DNA from: DASQMT01 sp963839615
GTDB taxonomy: Bacteria; Actinomycetota; Thermoleophilia; Solirubrobacterales; Solirubrobacteraceae
DNA: 64,000 bases
Direction of reading: 5' to 3'
Assembly: GCA_963839615.1 (NCBI GenBank)
Contig: CAWIVY010000002.1
Coordinates: 62,001-126,000 of the forward strand
Shown here: piece after piece, positions 1-10,522 of the stretch
Position numbering within the stretch: the first letter of the stretch is position 1
Layout: every line of letters begins with the position of its first letter
Made by a program: the position numbers and the translations under genes
Notes under the pieces: generated by a model
Database searches by the model: none
The model's input: the letters and a program-made list of their open reading frames with translations, nothing else
What the model was told of the DNA's origin: nothing

Positions 1-440
1 GGCCGCGTGTGCGAGTACGGCAGCGTCGAGGTCGAGACGTTCATGGCGGTCGAGACCTACTCGCACCTGATGCACATCGTGTCGTCGGTCGCCGGCCGGC
101 TGCGCCCGGAGGTCGGCCCGATGGACGCGCTGCGGGCGATCCTCCCGGCAGGCACGCTCTCGGGCGCGCCGAAGGTGCGCGCGATGCAGATCATCGACGA
201 GCTCGAGCCGGTCAAGCGCGGCGCCTACGGCGGCGCCGTCGGCTACCTCTCCTACACCGGCGAGCTCGACACCTGCATCTGCATCCGCACCGTAGTGCTG
301 CGCGACGGCCAGGCGCACATGCAGGCGGGCGGCGGCACGGTGGCCGACGCCAAGCCCGACTACGAGTACGAGGAGTCGCGCAACAAGGCGCGCGCGGTCG
401 CCCGCGCGATCGAGCTCGCGACGCGCCAGGAGGCGTGGCC

Positions 441-444
<4 letters not shown>
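1..444 (+). CDS. trpE: Anthranilate synthase component I, C-terminal part (cut by window start)
   Basis: This is the last 147 residues of the chorismate-binding domain. With the TrpG glutaminase it converts chorismate and glutamine to anthranilate, the first step of tryptophan synthesis. Visible family motifs are GTLSGAPKVRAM, GAYGGAVGYL, CIRTVV and the closing QAGGGTVADAKPDYEYEES followed by NKARAV. The reading frame is open to the window edge, so the N-terminal feedback-binding region cannot be seen. Its stop overlaps the trpG start in a GTGA (441-444), indicating translational coupling. The order E-G-D-C and then F-B-A supports TrpE over the paralogous PabB or salicylate synthases. Confidence 0.93.
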
Positions 445-993
<549 letters not shown>

Positions 994-1016
<23 letters not shown>

Positions 1017-2025
1017 GGCGATCGACCGGCTGGCCTCGCGCGAGGACCTGCCGGCCGACGACATGTCCGCGGTGCTCGCGGAGATCATGGCCGGCAACGC
1101 GTCCGAGACCGAGACGGCCGCCGTGCTGATCGCGCTGCGCACGAAGGGCGAGACGATCGACGAGCTCGTCGGCCTGGCCACGACGATGCGGCGGCTGGCG
1201 GCGCCGGTCAGGACAGGCCGCGACGATCTCATCGACACGGCGGGCACCGGCGGCGGGCGGCAGACGTTCAACGTGTCGACGACCGCGGCGCTGATCGCGG
1301 CGGGAGCGGGCTGCGCGGTCGCGAAGCACGGCAACCGCTCCGCCACGGGCCTATCCGGCTCCGCCGACCTGCTCGAGGCGCTCGGCGTGCGGATCGACCT
1401 CGCGCCGGAGGCCGTCGCGCAGTGCATCGAGCAGATCGGTTTCGGCTTCATGTTCGCGCCGGCGCATCACGGCGCGACCCGCTTCGTCGTGCCCGTGCGC
1501 AAGGAGCTCGCCGTGCGCACGATCTTCAACTTCCTCGGCCCGCTGACGAACCCCGCCGGGGCGCAGCGCCAGGTCATCGGGGTGTCCGACCCGGCCTTCC
1601 TCGAGGTGATCGCGGGCGCGCTCGCCCGGCTCGGCGCGCGCCGGGCGCTCGTCGTCTCGAGCCTGGACGGCCTGGACGAGCTCAGCACCTCCGGCGCCAC
1701 GCGCGTGGTCGAGGTCGACGGCGGCCGGCTGAGCAGTTACGAGATCGCGCCGGAGGACGTCGGCCTGGAGCGCGCGGCCTACGAGGACGTCGCCGGCGGT
1801 CCGCCCGACGCCAACGCGCAGACGACGCTGCGGATCTTCGCCGGCGAGCGCGGTGCGGCGCGTGACCTCGCGGCGCTCAACGCGGGCGCCGCGATCTACG
1901 CCGCCGGCCGCGCGGAAGGCCTGGAGCAGGGCGTCCGGGCCGCCGAGGCGGCGATCGACGCCGGCGCCGCGACGGCGGCGCTGGACCGGCTCGTCGAGCT
2001 CACGGGTAAGCTGGCGCCGACTTGA
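994..2025 (+). CDS. trpD: Anthranilate phosphoribosyltransferase
   Basis: Transfers the phosphoribosyl group of PRPP to anthranilate. The 343 residues match the family length. The PRPP/magnesium motif DTAGTGGGRQTFNVST begins at residue 81, and KHGNRSATGLSGSADLLEAL follows at about residue 110. I chose the TTG at 994 because GGAGA (983-987) sits about 6 nt upstream and the N-terminal helix (LTRAIDRLASREDL) is family-like. This places the start inside the end of trpG. Its stop overlaps the trpC start as TTGA (2022-2025). The cytoplasmic enzyme probably acts as a homodimer. Confidence 0.94.
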
Positions 2026-2810
2026 GCGTCCTGGACCGCATCGTGGAGGCCACGCGGGAGGAGGTGGAGCGCCGCCGCGAGAACGTGCCCCTCGCCGAGC
2101 TCGAGGCCGCCCTCGGCGCGCGACCGGAGAGCCGCCCGTTCCAGGAGGCGCTGACGCGCCCCGGGATCTCGCTCATCGCCGAGCACAAGCGGCGCTCGCC
2201 GTCGGCCGGGGTGATCCGCGAGGACGCCGAGCTGTCCGACATCGTGCTCGCCTACGAGCGCGGCGGCGCGGCGGCGCTCTCGATCCTGACCGAGCCGTTC
2301 CACTTCGCCGGCTCGCTCGACGACCTGCGCGCCGCGCGCGCGGCGACGCACCTGCCGGTGCTGCGCAAGGACTTCATCGTCGACCCCTACCAGCTCTACG
2401 AGTCGGCCGCTGCGGGCGCCGACGCGGTCTTGCTGATCGTCGCCGCGCTCGAGCCGGCGGTCCTGCTCGAGCTGCACCGGGAGGCGTGGGCGCTCGACCT
2501 CGACGTGCTCGTCGAGGTCCACGACGAGGAGGAGCTCGAGGCCGCGCTGGACGTCGAGGCCGAGGTGATCGGCATCAACAACCGCGATCTCGCCGACTTC
2601 ACCGTCGACATCGAGCGCACGTACGAGCTGCTCTCGGACGTGCCGGCCGGGAAGACGGTCGTCTCGGAGTCGGGCTTCTCGACGCGCGAGCAGCTCGACG
2701 ACCTCGACCGCGTCGGCGTGGACGCGGTCCTGATCGGCGAGACGCTGATGCGCGCGCCCGACGTCGAGTCCGCCTGCCGGGAGCTGACCGGCGGCGACGC
2801 GGCGCTTTAG
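2022..2810 (+). CDS. trpC: Indole-3-glycerol phosphate synthase
   Basis: A 262-residue TIM barrel that closes the indole ring of carboxyphenylamino-deoxyribulose phosphate. Landmarks in order are SLIAEHKRRSPSAG (substrate-binding lysine), LRKDFIVDPYQLYES (catalytic lysine), IGINNRDL and VVSESGFST. It starts at a TTG overlapping the trpD stop, so it is probably coupled to trpD. TrpC is a separate protein from TrpF here, whose gene lies 1.2 kb downstream behind an inserted protease gene. Confidence 0.95.
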   Translation: MSVLDRIVEATREEVERRRENVPLAELEAALGARPESRPFQEALTRPGISLIAEHKRRSPSAGVIREDAELSDIVLAYERGGAAALSILTEPFHFAGSLDDLRAARAATHLPVLRKDFIVDPYQLYESAAAGADAVLLIVAALEPAVLLELHREAWALDLDVLVEVHDEEELEAALDVEAEVIGINNRDLADFTVDIERTYELLSDVPAGKTVVSESGFSTREQLDDLDRVGVDAVLIGETLMRAPDVESACRELTGGDAAL

Positions 2811-2832
2811 GCCGTTTTACCGGCGCTTCACA

Positions 2833-2854
2833 CCGGGCGCGCACTCTCGCCCGG
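2833..2854 (+). other. Hairpin directly in front of the htrA start codon
   Basis: CCGGGCG (2833-2839) and CGCCCGG (2848-2854) form a perfect 7-bp stem with an 8-nt loop that ends exactly at the htrA ATG (2855). There is no Shine-Dalgarno motif in the 45-nt trpC-htrA gap. The hairpin could limit translation of htrA or act as a protein-binding site. No function is demonstrated. Confidence 0.4.
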
Positions 2855-3961
2855 ATGCGAGGCTGGGTGAGCACGCTCATGGCCGCCACGATCGGCGGCG
2901 GGATCACGGCCGCGGCGCTGCTCGGCTCGGGCGCGGTGCAGACCGGTGACTCCACGGCGACGACCGAGGCGGGGCTCGGCGGCAAGGGCGCTGCGGCGCT
3001 CAGCGCGGCCAGGGGCGGCGCGCTCAGCGCGCGCGAGATCTACAAGCGCGACGGGCCGGGCGTCGTGTTCGTGCGCGCGCAGACGCTGCGCACCGATCCG
3101 ACCCCGTTCGACGTTGTCGGGACGACGGCGCCGGCGGAGTCGACCGGCTCGGGCTTCGTCATCGACGCGGACGGGCTGATCCTCACGAACGCCCACGTCG
3201 TCGCGGCCGCCACCGCCGTCCGGATCACCCTCTCCGGCGGGCAAACGGTCGCGGCCAAGCCGCTCGGCAAGGATCTCGACACCGACCTGGCGCTGTTGCG
3301 CGTCGATCCCGACGGGCTCAAGCTGAAGCCGCTCGAGCTGGGCGATTCGCGGACCGTCCAGGTGGGCGACCCGACGGTCGCGATTGGCAACCCGTTCGGG
3401 CTGGAGCGGACGCTGACGACCGGCGTCGTGTCCGCCCTGCAGCGGCGCCTGACCGCTCCGAGCGGTTTCACGATCGACAACGTGATCCAGACGGATGCCG
3501 CGCTCAACCCGGGCAACTCCGGCGGACCGCTGCTCGACGCCGGCGGCCGCGTGATCGGGATCAACTCGCAGATCGCAACGGGCGGCGGCGACTCCTCCGG
3601 CGGCAGCGTCGGCATCGGCTTCGCGGTGCCCGTCAACACGGCGAAGGAAGTGATCGCGCAGCTCGAGGAGGCGGGTCACGTCGAGCGCGCGTACCTCGGC
3701 ATCCAGGGGCGCCCGGGCGACGGCGGCGTGCTCGTCGAGCACGTCGAGCCGGAGTCGCCCGCAGCCGCGGCGGGGATGAACGACGCCGACGTCCTCAGCA
3801 GCCTCGACGGCCGCCCCGTGCGCACGATGGCCGACGTATCGGAGATCCTCGACCGCCACGAGCCCGGCGACGAGGTCGCGATCGAGGTGCGCACGGCGGG
3901 ACAGCCGCACGGGCTGAGGGCGACGCTTGCCGACCGACCGTCCTCGCTGCCGGCGGAGTAG
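2855..3961 (+). CDS. HtrA/DegP-type trypsin-like serine protease with PDZ domain
   Basis: Membrane-anchored or secreted S1C protease of 368 residues. An N-terminal hydrophobic segment (residues 5-28, WVSTLMAATIGGGITAAALL) precedes the trypsin fold. The catalytic triad is visible: His114 in LTNAHVV, Asp144 in LDTDLALL and Ser222 in NPGNSGGPLL. One PDZ domain follows (about residues 270-360, GGVLVEHVEPESPAAAAGM). HtrA proteases degrade or refold misfolded envelope proteins. I took the ATG at 2855; the open frame extends upstream inside trpC but has no protein-like content there. Its position between trpC and trpF is unusual and does not imply a tryptophan-related role. Confidence 0.9.
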   Translation: MRGWVSTLMAATIGGGITAAALLGSGAVQTGDSTATTEAGLGGKGAAALSAARGGALSAREIYKRDGPGVVFVRAQTLRTDPTPFDVVGTTAPAESTGSGFVIDADGLILTNAHVVAAATAVRITLSGGQTVAAKPLGKDLDTDLALLRVDPDGLKLKPLELGDSRTVQVGDPTVAIGNPFGLERTLTTGVVSALQRRLTAPSGFTIDNVIQTDAALNPGNSGGPLLDAGGRVIGINSQIATGGGDSSGGSVGIGFAVPVNTAKEVIAQLEEAGHVERAYLGIQGRPGDGGVLVEHVEPESPAAAAGMNDADVLSSLDGRPVRTMADVSEILDRHEPGDEVAIEVRTAGQPHGLRATLADRPSSLPAE

Positions 3962-3970
3962 CGAACCTAA

Positions 3971-4006
3971 AGAGGGCTGGCACCGTTCAGGTGAGCCGCC
4001 CCCTCT
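3971..4006 (+). terminator. Stem-loop between htrA and trpF
   Basis: AGAGGG (3971-3976) pairs with CCCTCT (4001-4006), with an inner GGC/GCC pairing. It lies right after the htrA stop and runs into the -10-like TAGGCT of trpF. There is no U-tract. It could end htrA transcripts before a new promoter for trpFBA. Confidence 0.4.
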
Positions 4007-4018
4007 AGGCTTGCTGGC
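4006..4018 (+). promoter_or_regulatory. Leaderless-type -10 element for trpF
   Basis: TAGGCT (4006-4011) ends 7 nt before the trpF GTG. This spacing is found at many starts in the window. It suggests that trpFBA has its own promoter and begins as a leaderless transcript, which fits the htrA insertion upstream. Confidence 0.5.
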
Positions 4019-4674
4019 GTGACGCGCGTCAAGGTCTGCGGCATCACCCGCCACGAGGACGCCGAGCTCGCCGTCGGGCTCGGTGCGTGGGCGCTCGGCT
4101 TCATCCTCTGGCCGCATTCGCCGCGCGCGGCGGACCCGGACGTCGCCGCCGGCATCGGCGCGGCGCTGCGGCGCCGCACCGAGCTCGTCGGCGTGTTCGT
4201 GAACGCGACGCTCGACGAGGTCGCGCAGGCCGCCGAGGCGCTGCACCTCTCCCACGTGCAGCTGCACGGCGACGAGGGGCCCGTGTACTGCGCCGAGGCC
4301 GCCCGGCGAACGGGCGCGAAGGTGATCAAGGCCGTCCGCGTTGCCGGACCGGCCGACTTCCAGGACCTCGAGCGCTTCCACACCGACTTCCACATGCTCG
4401 ACACCGCCGCGCGCGGGCTGCGCGGCGGCACGGGGGAGACCTGGGACTGGGCGCTCGCGGCGCGCCGGCGGCGCAAGATCCCGGTGATCCTCTCCGGCGG
4501 GCTGAACGCGGAGAACGTCGCCGCGGGCATCGAGGCGATCGACCCGTGGGCGGTCGACGTGTCGTCCGGCGTCGAGGCGGCGCCCGGGATCAAGGACCCC
4601 GACAAGCTCGCCGCCTTCATGGCCGCGGCGGGACAGCCCGGCCTGACGCCGGTGTCCGCGGTGGAGGCCGGACC

Positions 4675-4678
<4 letters not shown>
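4019..4678 (+). CDS. trpF: Phosphoribosylanthranilate isomerase
   Basis: A 219-residue TIM barrel that isomerises phosphoribosylanthranilate to CdRP. The N-terminus TRVKVCGIT carries the catalytic cysteine, HVQLHGDE and VIKAVRV are typical, and LSGGLNAENV plus DVSSGVE form the phosphate-binding end. The GTG start at 4019 follows a -10-like hexamer by 7 nt and has no Shine-Dalgarno. Its stop overlaps the trpB start as GTGA (4675-4678). Confidence 0.94.
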
Positions 4679-5849
<1,171 letters not shown>

Positions 5850-5853
<4 letters not shown>

Positions 5854-6644
5854 CGGTCGCCGCCGGGCAGGACACGATCGCCGCCGCGTTCGCCGCGTCG
5901 GGCAAGCGCGCGGCGCTGATGCCGTACCTGATGGGCGGCTTCCCCGACCTCGCGACGTCGCGCGCGATCGGCGCGGCCTATGCCGAGTCCGGCGCCGATC
6001 TCGTCGAGCTGGGGGTGCCGTTCTCCGACCCGCTCGCGGACGGCCCGGTGATCCACGCGGCCGGGACCGAGGCGCTCGCGGCCGGCGCGACCGTGCACGG
6101 CGTGCTGGAGGTCGGGCAGGCGCTCGCGGACACCGTCCCGGTCGTGCTCATGTGCTACGCGAACCTGGTGCTGGCGCGCGGCGTCGAGCGCTTCGCCGAC
6201 GACCTCGCGCAGCGCGGCATCAGCGGCCTGATCGTCCCCGACCTGCCGCTCGAGGAGGCCGGCGACGCGCTGGCCGCCTGCGACGCGGCGGGAGTCGCGC
6301 TCGTCGGGCTGGTGGCGCCGACGACGCCGGAGGCGAGGCTCGCCGCGATCGGGCGCAGCGCGCGCGGCTTCGTCTACACGGTCTCGGTCACGGGCACGAC
6401 CGGCGAGCGCCAGGGGCTCGCGGGCGACCTGGCCGCGATCCTCGCCCGCACGAAGCGCCACTTCGAGGTGCCGGTCGCGCTCGGGTTCGGCATCGGCACG
6501 CCCGAGGCGGCGGCCGAGGCGGCCGCGGCCGGCGCCGACGGCGTGATCATCGGCTCGCGGCTCGTGCGCGCCGCCGCGGAGGCATCCGACCCGGTCGCGG
6601 CCGTCGGCGAGCTGGTCGCGGAGTTCGCCGCCGCGCTGCGATAG
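5850..6644 (+). CDS. trpA: Tryptophan synthase alpha chain
   Basis: A 264-residue TIM barrel that cleaves indole-3-glycerol phosphate and passes indole to TrpB. The catalytic Glu53 is in LVELGVPFSDP and the catalytic aspartate in PLADGPVI (Asp64). YTVSVTGTTGER and GFGIGTPE are phosphate-binding elements. The GTG start overlaps the trpB stop. It is the last trp gene of the cluster. Confidence 0.95.
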
Positions 6645-6671
6645 CCGGCAGAGCACTATGATCCGCCTCCG

Positions 6672-6866
6672 ATGGGGCTCCTGCTCACCACGATCGCCGG
6701 GCTCGTCGTCTGGATCGTGCTCTGGGCGATCGGCGTCAAGTCGTTCGACGCGTTCCTCGTCACGCTCACGATGATCGTCATCGCGGCGACCGCGCGCGTG
6801 TTCGCACCGGCGCTCCCCACGGACCGTGGCGACGACGAGCCGGGCAGCGGCTGGAACCCACGCTAA
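6672..6866 (+). CDS. Small membrane protein, two predicted helices
   Basis: A 64-residue protein with two hydrophobic segments (about residues 3-22 and 26-46) and a short acidic hydrophilic tail (DRGDDEPGSGW). I do not recognise a family with a known role. A -10-like TATGAT (6657-6662) ends 9 nt before the ATG, so it may be a separate leaderless transcript following trpA rather than part of the trp operon. Confidence 0.72.
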   Translation: MGLLLTTIAGLVVWIVLWAIGVKSFDAFLVTLTMIVIAATARVFAPALPTDRGDDEPGSGWNPR

Positions 6867-6876
6867 CGCGGCTCTA

Positions 6877-6917
6877 ACGCAATGTCATTGCGTCACTTCC
6901 GACGCGATGACTAGAAT
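6877..6917 (+). promoter_or_regulatory. livK promoter with overlapping 17-bp palindrome
   Basis: TTGCGT (6888-6893), an 18-nt spacer and TAGAAT (6912-6917) form a good -35/-10 pair, and a 40-nt leader precedes the livK start. A perfect palindrome ACGCAATG-T-CATTGCGT (6877-6893) covers the -35 box. Its placement predicts a repressor operator that controls branched-chain amino-acid uptake. No regulator gene is adjacent. Confidence 0.6.
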
Positions 6918-6958
6918 CGCGCGCTCAGAACAAGGTCAACCCTTTGAGGAGGGGTTAC

Positions 6959-8218
6959 TTGAATATTCGCGGACTGGCAGCATGGAGCTGCCTCACTGCT
7001 GTAATGGCCTTCGGAGTCGCCGCCTGCGGTGACGACGAAGATGAAGGTGGCGGCGGAGGCGGCGCGTCCTCCGAGGGCGGCGGCAGCCTGACCGTCTACT
7101 CGTCGCTCCCGCTGCAGGGTGCTTCTCGTCCTCAGTCCGAGGACGTCATCAACGGAATCAAGCTCGCGCTGAGCCAGAAGGGCGGCAAGTGCGGCGACTT
7201 CACGATCAAGTACGAGTCGCTCGACGACGCCACGGCTGCGGCCGGTAAGTGGGAGGCCGGTCAGACCTCGGCCAACGCCCGCAAGGTCGCGCAGGACGAC
7301 AACGCGATCGCCTACATCGGCGAGTTCAACTCGGGTGCTTCGGCGATCTCGATCCCGATCACCAACGAGGCCGGGATCCTGCATGTGAGCCCGTCGAACA
7401 CGGCGCTCGGCCTGACCAAGGGCGGAGCGGGTGCCGAGCCCGGCGAGCCGGACAAGTACTACCCGTCCGGTGAGCGCAACTACGGGCGCGTCGTCCCGAT
7501 CGACACGATCCAGGGCGCTGCCCAGGCCCAGTACATGAAGGACGAGGGCGTGACCAGCGTGTACATCCTCGACGACGCCGAGGTGTACGGCAAGGGCGTC
7601 GCGAAGAACACGCAGGCCGCCGCGGAGAAGCTCGGGATCAAGATCGCGGGCACCGACTCATGGGACGGCAAGGCGTCGAACTACCGGGCGCTGGCGTCGA
7701 AGATCAAGTCGAGCGGTGCGGACGGTGTCTTCACCGGCGGCATCATCGACAACAACGGCCCGCAGCTCTACAAGGACCTCAACGCGGCTGTGCCGGACGC
7801 CAAGCTGTTCGGCCCCGACGGCGTTGCGACGGTGGACTTCACCAAGGAGATCCCGGAGAAGGTTCAGGCCAAGACGTTCCTGACAGCTCCGACGGTCTCG
7901 CCGGAGGAGCTCCCGCCGGCCGGCCAGCAGTTCTACAAGGACTACGAGGCCGAGTACGGCGAGCCGCAGGACGAGATCGATCCGTACGCCGTGTACGGAT
8001 ACGAGGCGATGGCCGTCGTGTGTGACGCGATCGCCGAGGGCGGCGACGACCGCGCTGCCGTGATCGAGGCGTTCTTCTCCACCAAGGGCCGTGAGAGCCC
8101 GCTGGGGACGTACGACATCGACGCGGACGGCGACACCACGCTCTCCGACTACGGCGGATACACCGCCGAGGGCGGCAAGCTGGTGTTCAACAAGGTGCTG
8201 AAGGCAGCTACGAGCTAG
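6959..8218 (+). CDS. livK: Branched-chain amino-acid ABC transporter, substrate-binding lipoprotein
   Basis: Extracytoplasmic binding protein (419 residues, type I periplasmic-binding fold) that captures leucine, isoleucine, valine or a related substrate for LivHMGF. The lipobox ends FGVAAC, followed by an acidic and glycine-rich linker. Typical motifs are SSLPLQGASR, AYIGEFNSGAS and PSNTALGLT. The start is TTG at 6959, because AGGAGGGG (6947-6954) is positioned 4-8 nt upstream; another TTG at 6944 precedes this ribosome-binding site and is less likely. A strong hairpin follows the gene, as is common where the binding protein is made in excess of the membrane parts. Confidence 0.92.
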   Translation: MNIRGLAAWSCLTAVMAFGVAACGDDEDEGGGGGGASSEGGGSLTVYSSLPLQGASRPQSEDVINGIKLALSQKGGKCGDFTIKYESLDDATAAAGKWEAGQTSANARKVAQDDNAIAYIGEFNSGASAISIPITNEAGILHVSPSNTALGLTKGGAGAEPGEPDKYYPSGERNYGRVVPIDTIQGAAQAQYMKDEGVTSVYILDDAEVYGKGVAKNTQAAAEKLGIKIAGTDSWDGKASNYRALASKIKSSGADGVFTGGIIDNNGPQLYKDLNAAVPDAKLFGPDGVATVDFTKEIPEKVQAKTFLTAPTVSPEELPPAGQQFYKDYEAEYGEPQDEIDPYAVYGYEAMAVVCDAIAEGGDDRAAVIEAFFSTKGRESPLGTYDIDADGDTTLSDYGGYTAEGGKLVFNKVLKAATS

Positions 8219-8238
8219 CCACACCTACTGGCGCGAAA

Positions 8239-8267
8239 GCGGCGGGCCGGCTCGTCCGGCCCGCCGC
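8239..8267 (+). terminator. Strong hairpin between livK and livH
   Basis: A perfect 12-bp stem of GCGGCGGGCCGG (8239-8250) and its complement (8256-8267) closes a CTCGT loop, with no U-tract. It lies 21 nt after the livK stop and 19 nt before livH. It is likely a partial terminator or RNA-stabilising structure that sets a high LivK to permease ratio. Confidence 0.65.
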
Positions 8268-8285
8268 CCGCGTCGACAACAGACC

Positions 8286-9347
8286 ATGGAATCCGCATCC
8301 ATTCCGGCACGACCGCCGCGCGCACGCGGTGACGTCGTCCGCGAGTTCATCTCACGGTTCGGCCTGATCGCGATCCTGCTGATCCTCCCCGTGGCATACG
8401 GGATCCAGGACCTGCAGGACGAAGGCGACCTCGGGCGGCTCGCCACCAACATCAAGGACGGCCTCTCCAACGGGGCCATCTGGGCGCTGATCGCCGTCGG
8501 CTACACGCTCGTCTACGGCATCATCGAGCTGATCAACTTCGCCCACGGCGACCTGTTCATGATCGGCAGCTTCGTGGCGTACAGCCTGATCGGCACGATC
8601 GGGCTGACGACGGCCACCGGCGGGATCGGACTCTTCTTCGGCCTCCTGCTGATCCTGCTGATCTCGATGGTGGCGACGGGATCGCTCAACACGATGATCG
8701 AGCGGGTGGCCTACAGGCCGTTGCGCAACGCGCCCAAGCTCGCGCCGCTGATCACAGCGGTCGGCTTCTCGTTCATCCTGCAGAACGTCGGCCTGCTCTG
8801 GCTCGGCGGCTCGCACCGCGGCGTGCCGGACCTGATCGAGTCCCAGCACCGCTTCACGACGGTCCTCGGCGTCCCGCTCACGCATGGCGACATGCTCGCC
8901 CTGGTCGTGACGGTGCCGCTGTTCATCTTCCTGTTGAACTTCATCAACTTCTCGCGCATCGGGCGCGCCATGCGCGCCACCGCGCAGGACCCGCAGGCGG
9001 CGCGCCTGATGGGCATCAACGTCGACACCACGATCTCCTTCACGTTCCTGGTCGGCGGCCTGATGGCCGGCGCGGCCGGCCTGATCTACGCCCTCTACCA
9101 GACCGACGTATGGTTCTTCTCCGGCTTCACGGCCGGCCTGATCGCGTTCACCGCGGCGGTGATGGGCGGCATCGGAAACCTCAAGGGAGCAGTGCTGGGC
9201 GGCCTGATCATCGGGATCATCCAGCAGATATCCGATAACCGGATCGGTACGGAGTGGACGCCGGCGATCGTGTTCGGCTACCTCGTGCTGATCCTCGTGT
9301 TCCGTCCGCAGGGGCTGATCGGCGAGCAGACGAGGGAGGCCGGATGA
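8286..9347 (+). CDS. livH: Branched-chain amino-acid ABC transporter, permease
   Basis: Inner-membrane permease of 353 residues with eight or more hydrophobic segments. Family motifs are LSNGAIWALIAVGYTLVYGI near the first conserved helix, ELINFAHGD, RPLRNAPKLAPLI and the cytoplasmic loop RIGRAMRATAQDPQAARLMG that contacts the ATPases. An N-terminal extension of about 35 residues carries an additional membrane segment. It overlaps livM by ATGA. It forms a heterodimer with LivM. Confidence 0.93.
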   Translation: MESASIPARPPRARGDVVREFISRFGLIAILLILPVAYGIQDLQDEGDLGRLATNIKDGLSNGAIWALIAVGYTLVYGIIELINFAHGDLFMIGSFVAYSLIGTIGLTTATGGIGLFFGLLLILLISMVATGSLNTMIERVAYRPLRNAPKLAPLITAVGFSFILQNVGLLWLGGSHRGVPDLIESQHRFTTVLGVPLTHGDMLALVVTVPLFIFLLNFINFSRIGRAMRATAQDPQAARLMGINVDTTISFTFLVGGLMAGAAGLIYALYQTDVWFFSGFTAGLIAFTAAVMGGIGNLKGAVLGGLIIGIIQQISDNRIGTEWTPAIVFGYLVLILVFRPQGLIGEQTREAG

Positions 9348-10522
9348 CCGCGCTGGCCGCCCGCGTGCGGGCCTACAAGCCGCCGGAACGGCTCGGCAAG
9401 GTGAGCACCAACACGGTCTTCACGATCGCCGTGATCGTGATCGCGATCATCCTCCCGTTCTTCTACGACTCCGGCAGCGGGTTCATGAACGACGCGACCG
9501 TCGCTCTGATCTACGTGGTCATGGCGCTCGGCCTGAACATCGTGGTCGGCTTCGCGGGCCTGCTCGATCTCGGCTACGTGGCGTTCTTCGCGATCGGCGC
9601 CTACACGATGGGCTGGCTCGGATCGAGCTTCTTCAGCACCGCCAACATCCACATCGGCGTGTCGGAGTTCCTCGAGGCGCAGCCCGGGATCCACATCAAC
9701 TGGCTGATCGTGGCGCCCGTCGCGGCGCTGACCGCGGCGGCGTTGGGCGCCCTGCTGGGCTTCCCGACGCTGCGGCTGCGCGGCGACTACATCGCGATCG
9801 TGACGCTCGCGTTCGGCGAGATCATCGGCCGCATCGCGATCAACTCGGACGAGGGCGTCTTCGGCATCGGCGATTTCAACCTCACCAACGGCCGCTCGGG
9901 CATCACGCCGGTCGACAAGATCGACCTCCCGCTCGTCGACGACTTCACGACGCTGAACCTCCGGCCCTGGTACTGGACGGCGCTCGCGCTCGCGCTGATC
10001 GTCCTGTTCGTCAACTTCCGCCTGCGCGACTCGCGCATCGGCCGCGCCTGGATCGCGATCCGCGAGGACGAGGTCGCCGCGATCAGCATGGGCATCCCGA
10101 CCGTGCGCGTGAAGCTGCTCGCGTACGCGATGGGCGCCGCGATGGGCGGCGCGGCCGGCACGTTCCTGGGCTCGTTCTACAACACGGTCAACGCCGACCA
10201 GTTCGAGTTCTCGTTCTCGATCTTCGTGCTGGCGATGATCATCCTCGGCGGCCTTGGGTCGATCTGGGGCGTCGTGCTGGGAGCGATAGTCCTGTCCTTC
10301 ATCAACACGAACCTGATACCCGACGTGCTCAACGGCGTGCCCGGGCAGCTGGGCCTGGACTTCGACCTGACCGAGCTCGGGTTCGGCATCTTCGGCTTCC
10401 TGCTCGTGATCATGATGGTCCTGCGACCACAGGGCCTGATACCCGAGAAGCGGCACCAGGCCGAGTTCGCCGACGTGCTCGACGAGACCGATCACGACAC
10501 GATCGTGGAGACGCGCATATGA
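9344..10522 (+). CDS. livM: Branched-chain amino-acid ABC transporter, permease
   Basis: Second permease of the Liv system, 392 residues with about ten hydrophobic segments. GLNIVVGFAGLLDLGYVAFF and RIGRAWIAIREDEVAAISMG are diagnostic; the latter is the coupling loop towards LivG/LivF. It starts at ATG 9344 inside the livH stop (ATGA) and ends inside the livG start (ATGA), so the four transport genes are translationally coupled. Confidence 0.93.
   Translation: MTALAARVRAYKPPERLGKVSTNTVFTIAVIVIAIILPFFYDSGSGFMNDATVALIYVVMALGLNIVVGFAGLLDLGYVAFFAIGAYTMGWLGSSFFSTANIHIGVSEFLEAQPGIHINWLIVAPVAALTAAALGALLGFPTLRLRGDYIAIVTLAFGEIIGRIAINSDEGVFGIGDFNLTNGRSGITPVDKIDLPLVDDFTTLNLRPWYWTALALALIVLFVNFRLRDSRIGRAWIAIREDEVAAISMGIPTVRVKLLAYAMGAAMGGAAGTFLGSFYNTVNADQFEFSFSIFVLAMIILGGLGSIWGVVLGAIVLSFINTNLIPDVLNGVPGQLGLDFDLTELGFGIFGFLLVIMMVLRPQGLIPEKRHQAEFADVLDETDHDTIVETRI

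Noticed and set aside
1853..2854. Long open frame running into htrA from inside trpD/trpC
   Set aside because: The sequence before ATG 2855 is R/A/G-rich low-complexity typical of an off-frame reading of GC-rich coding DNA; trpD and trpC fully explain the region.
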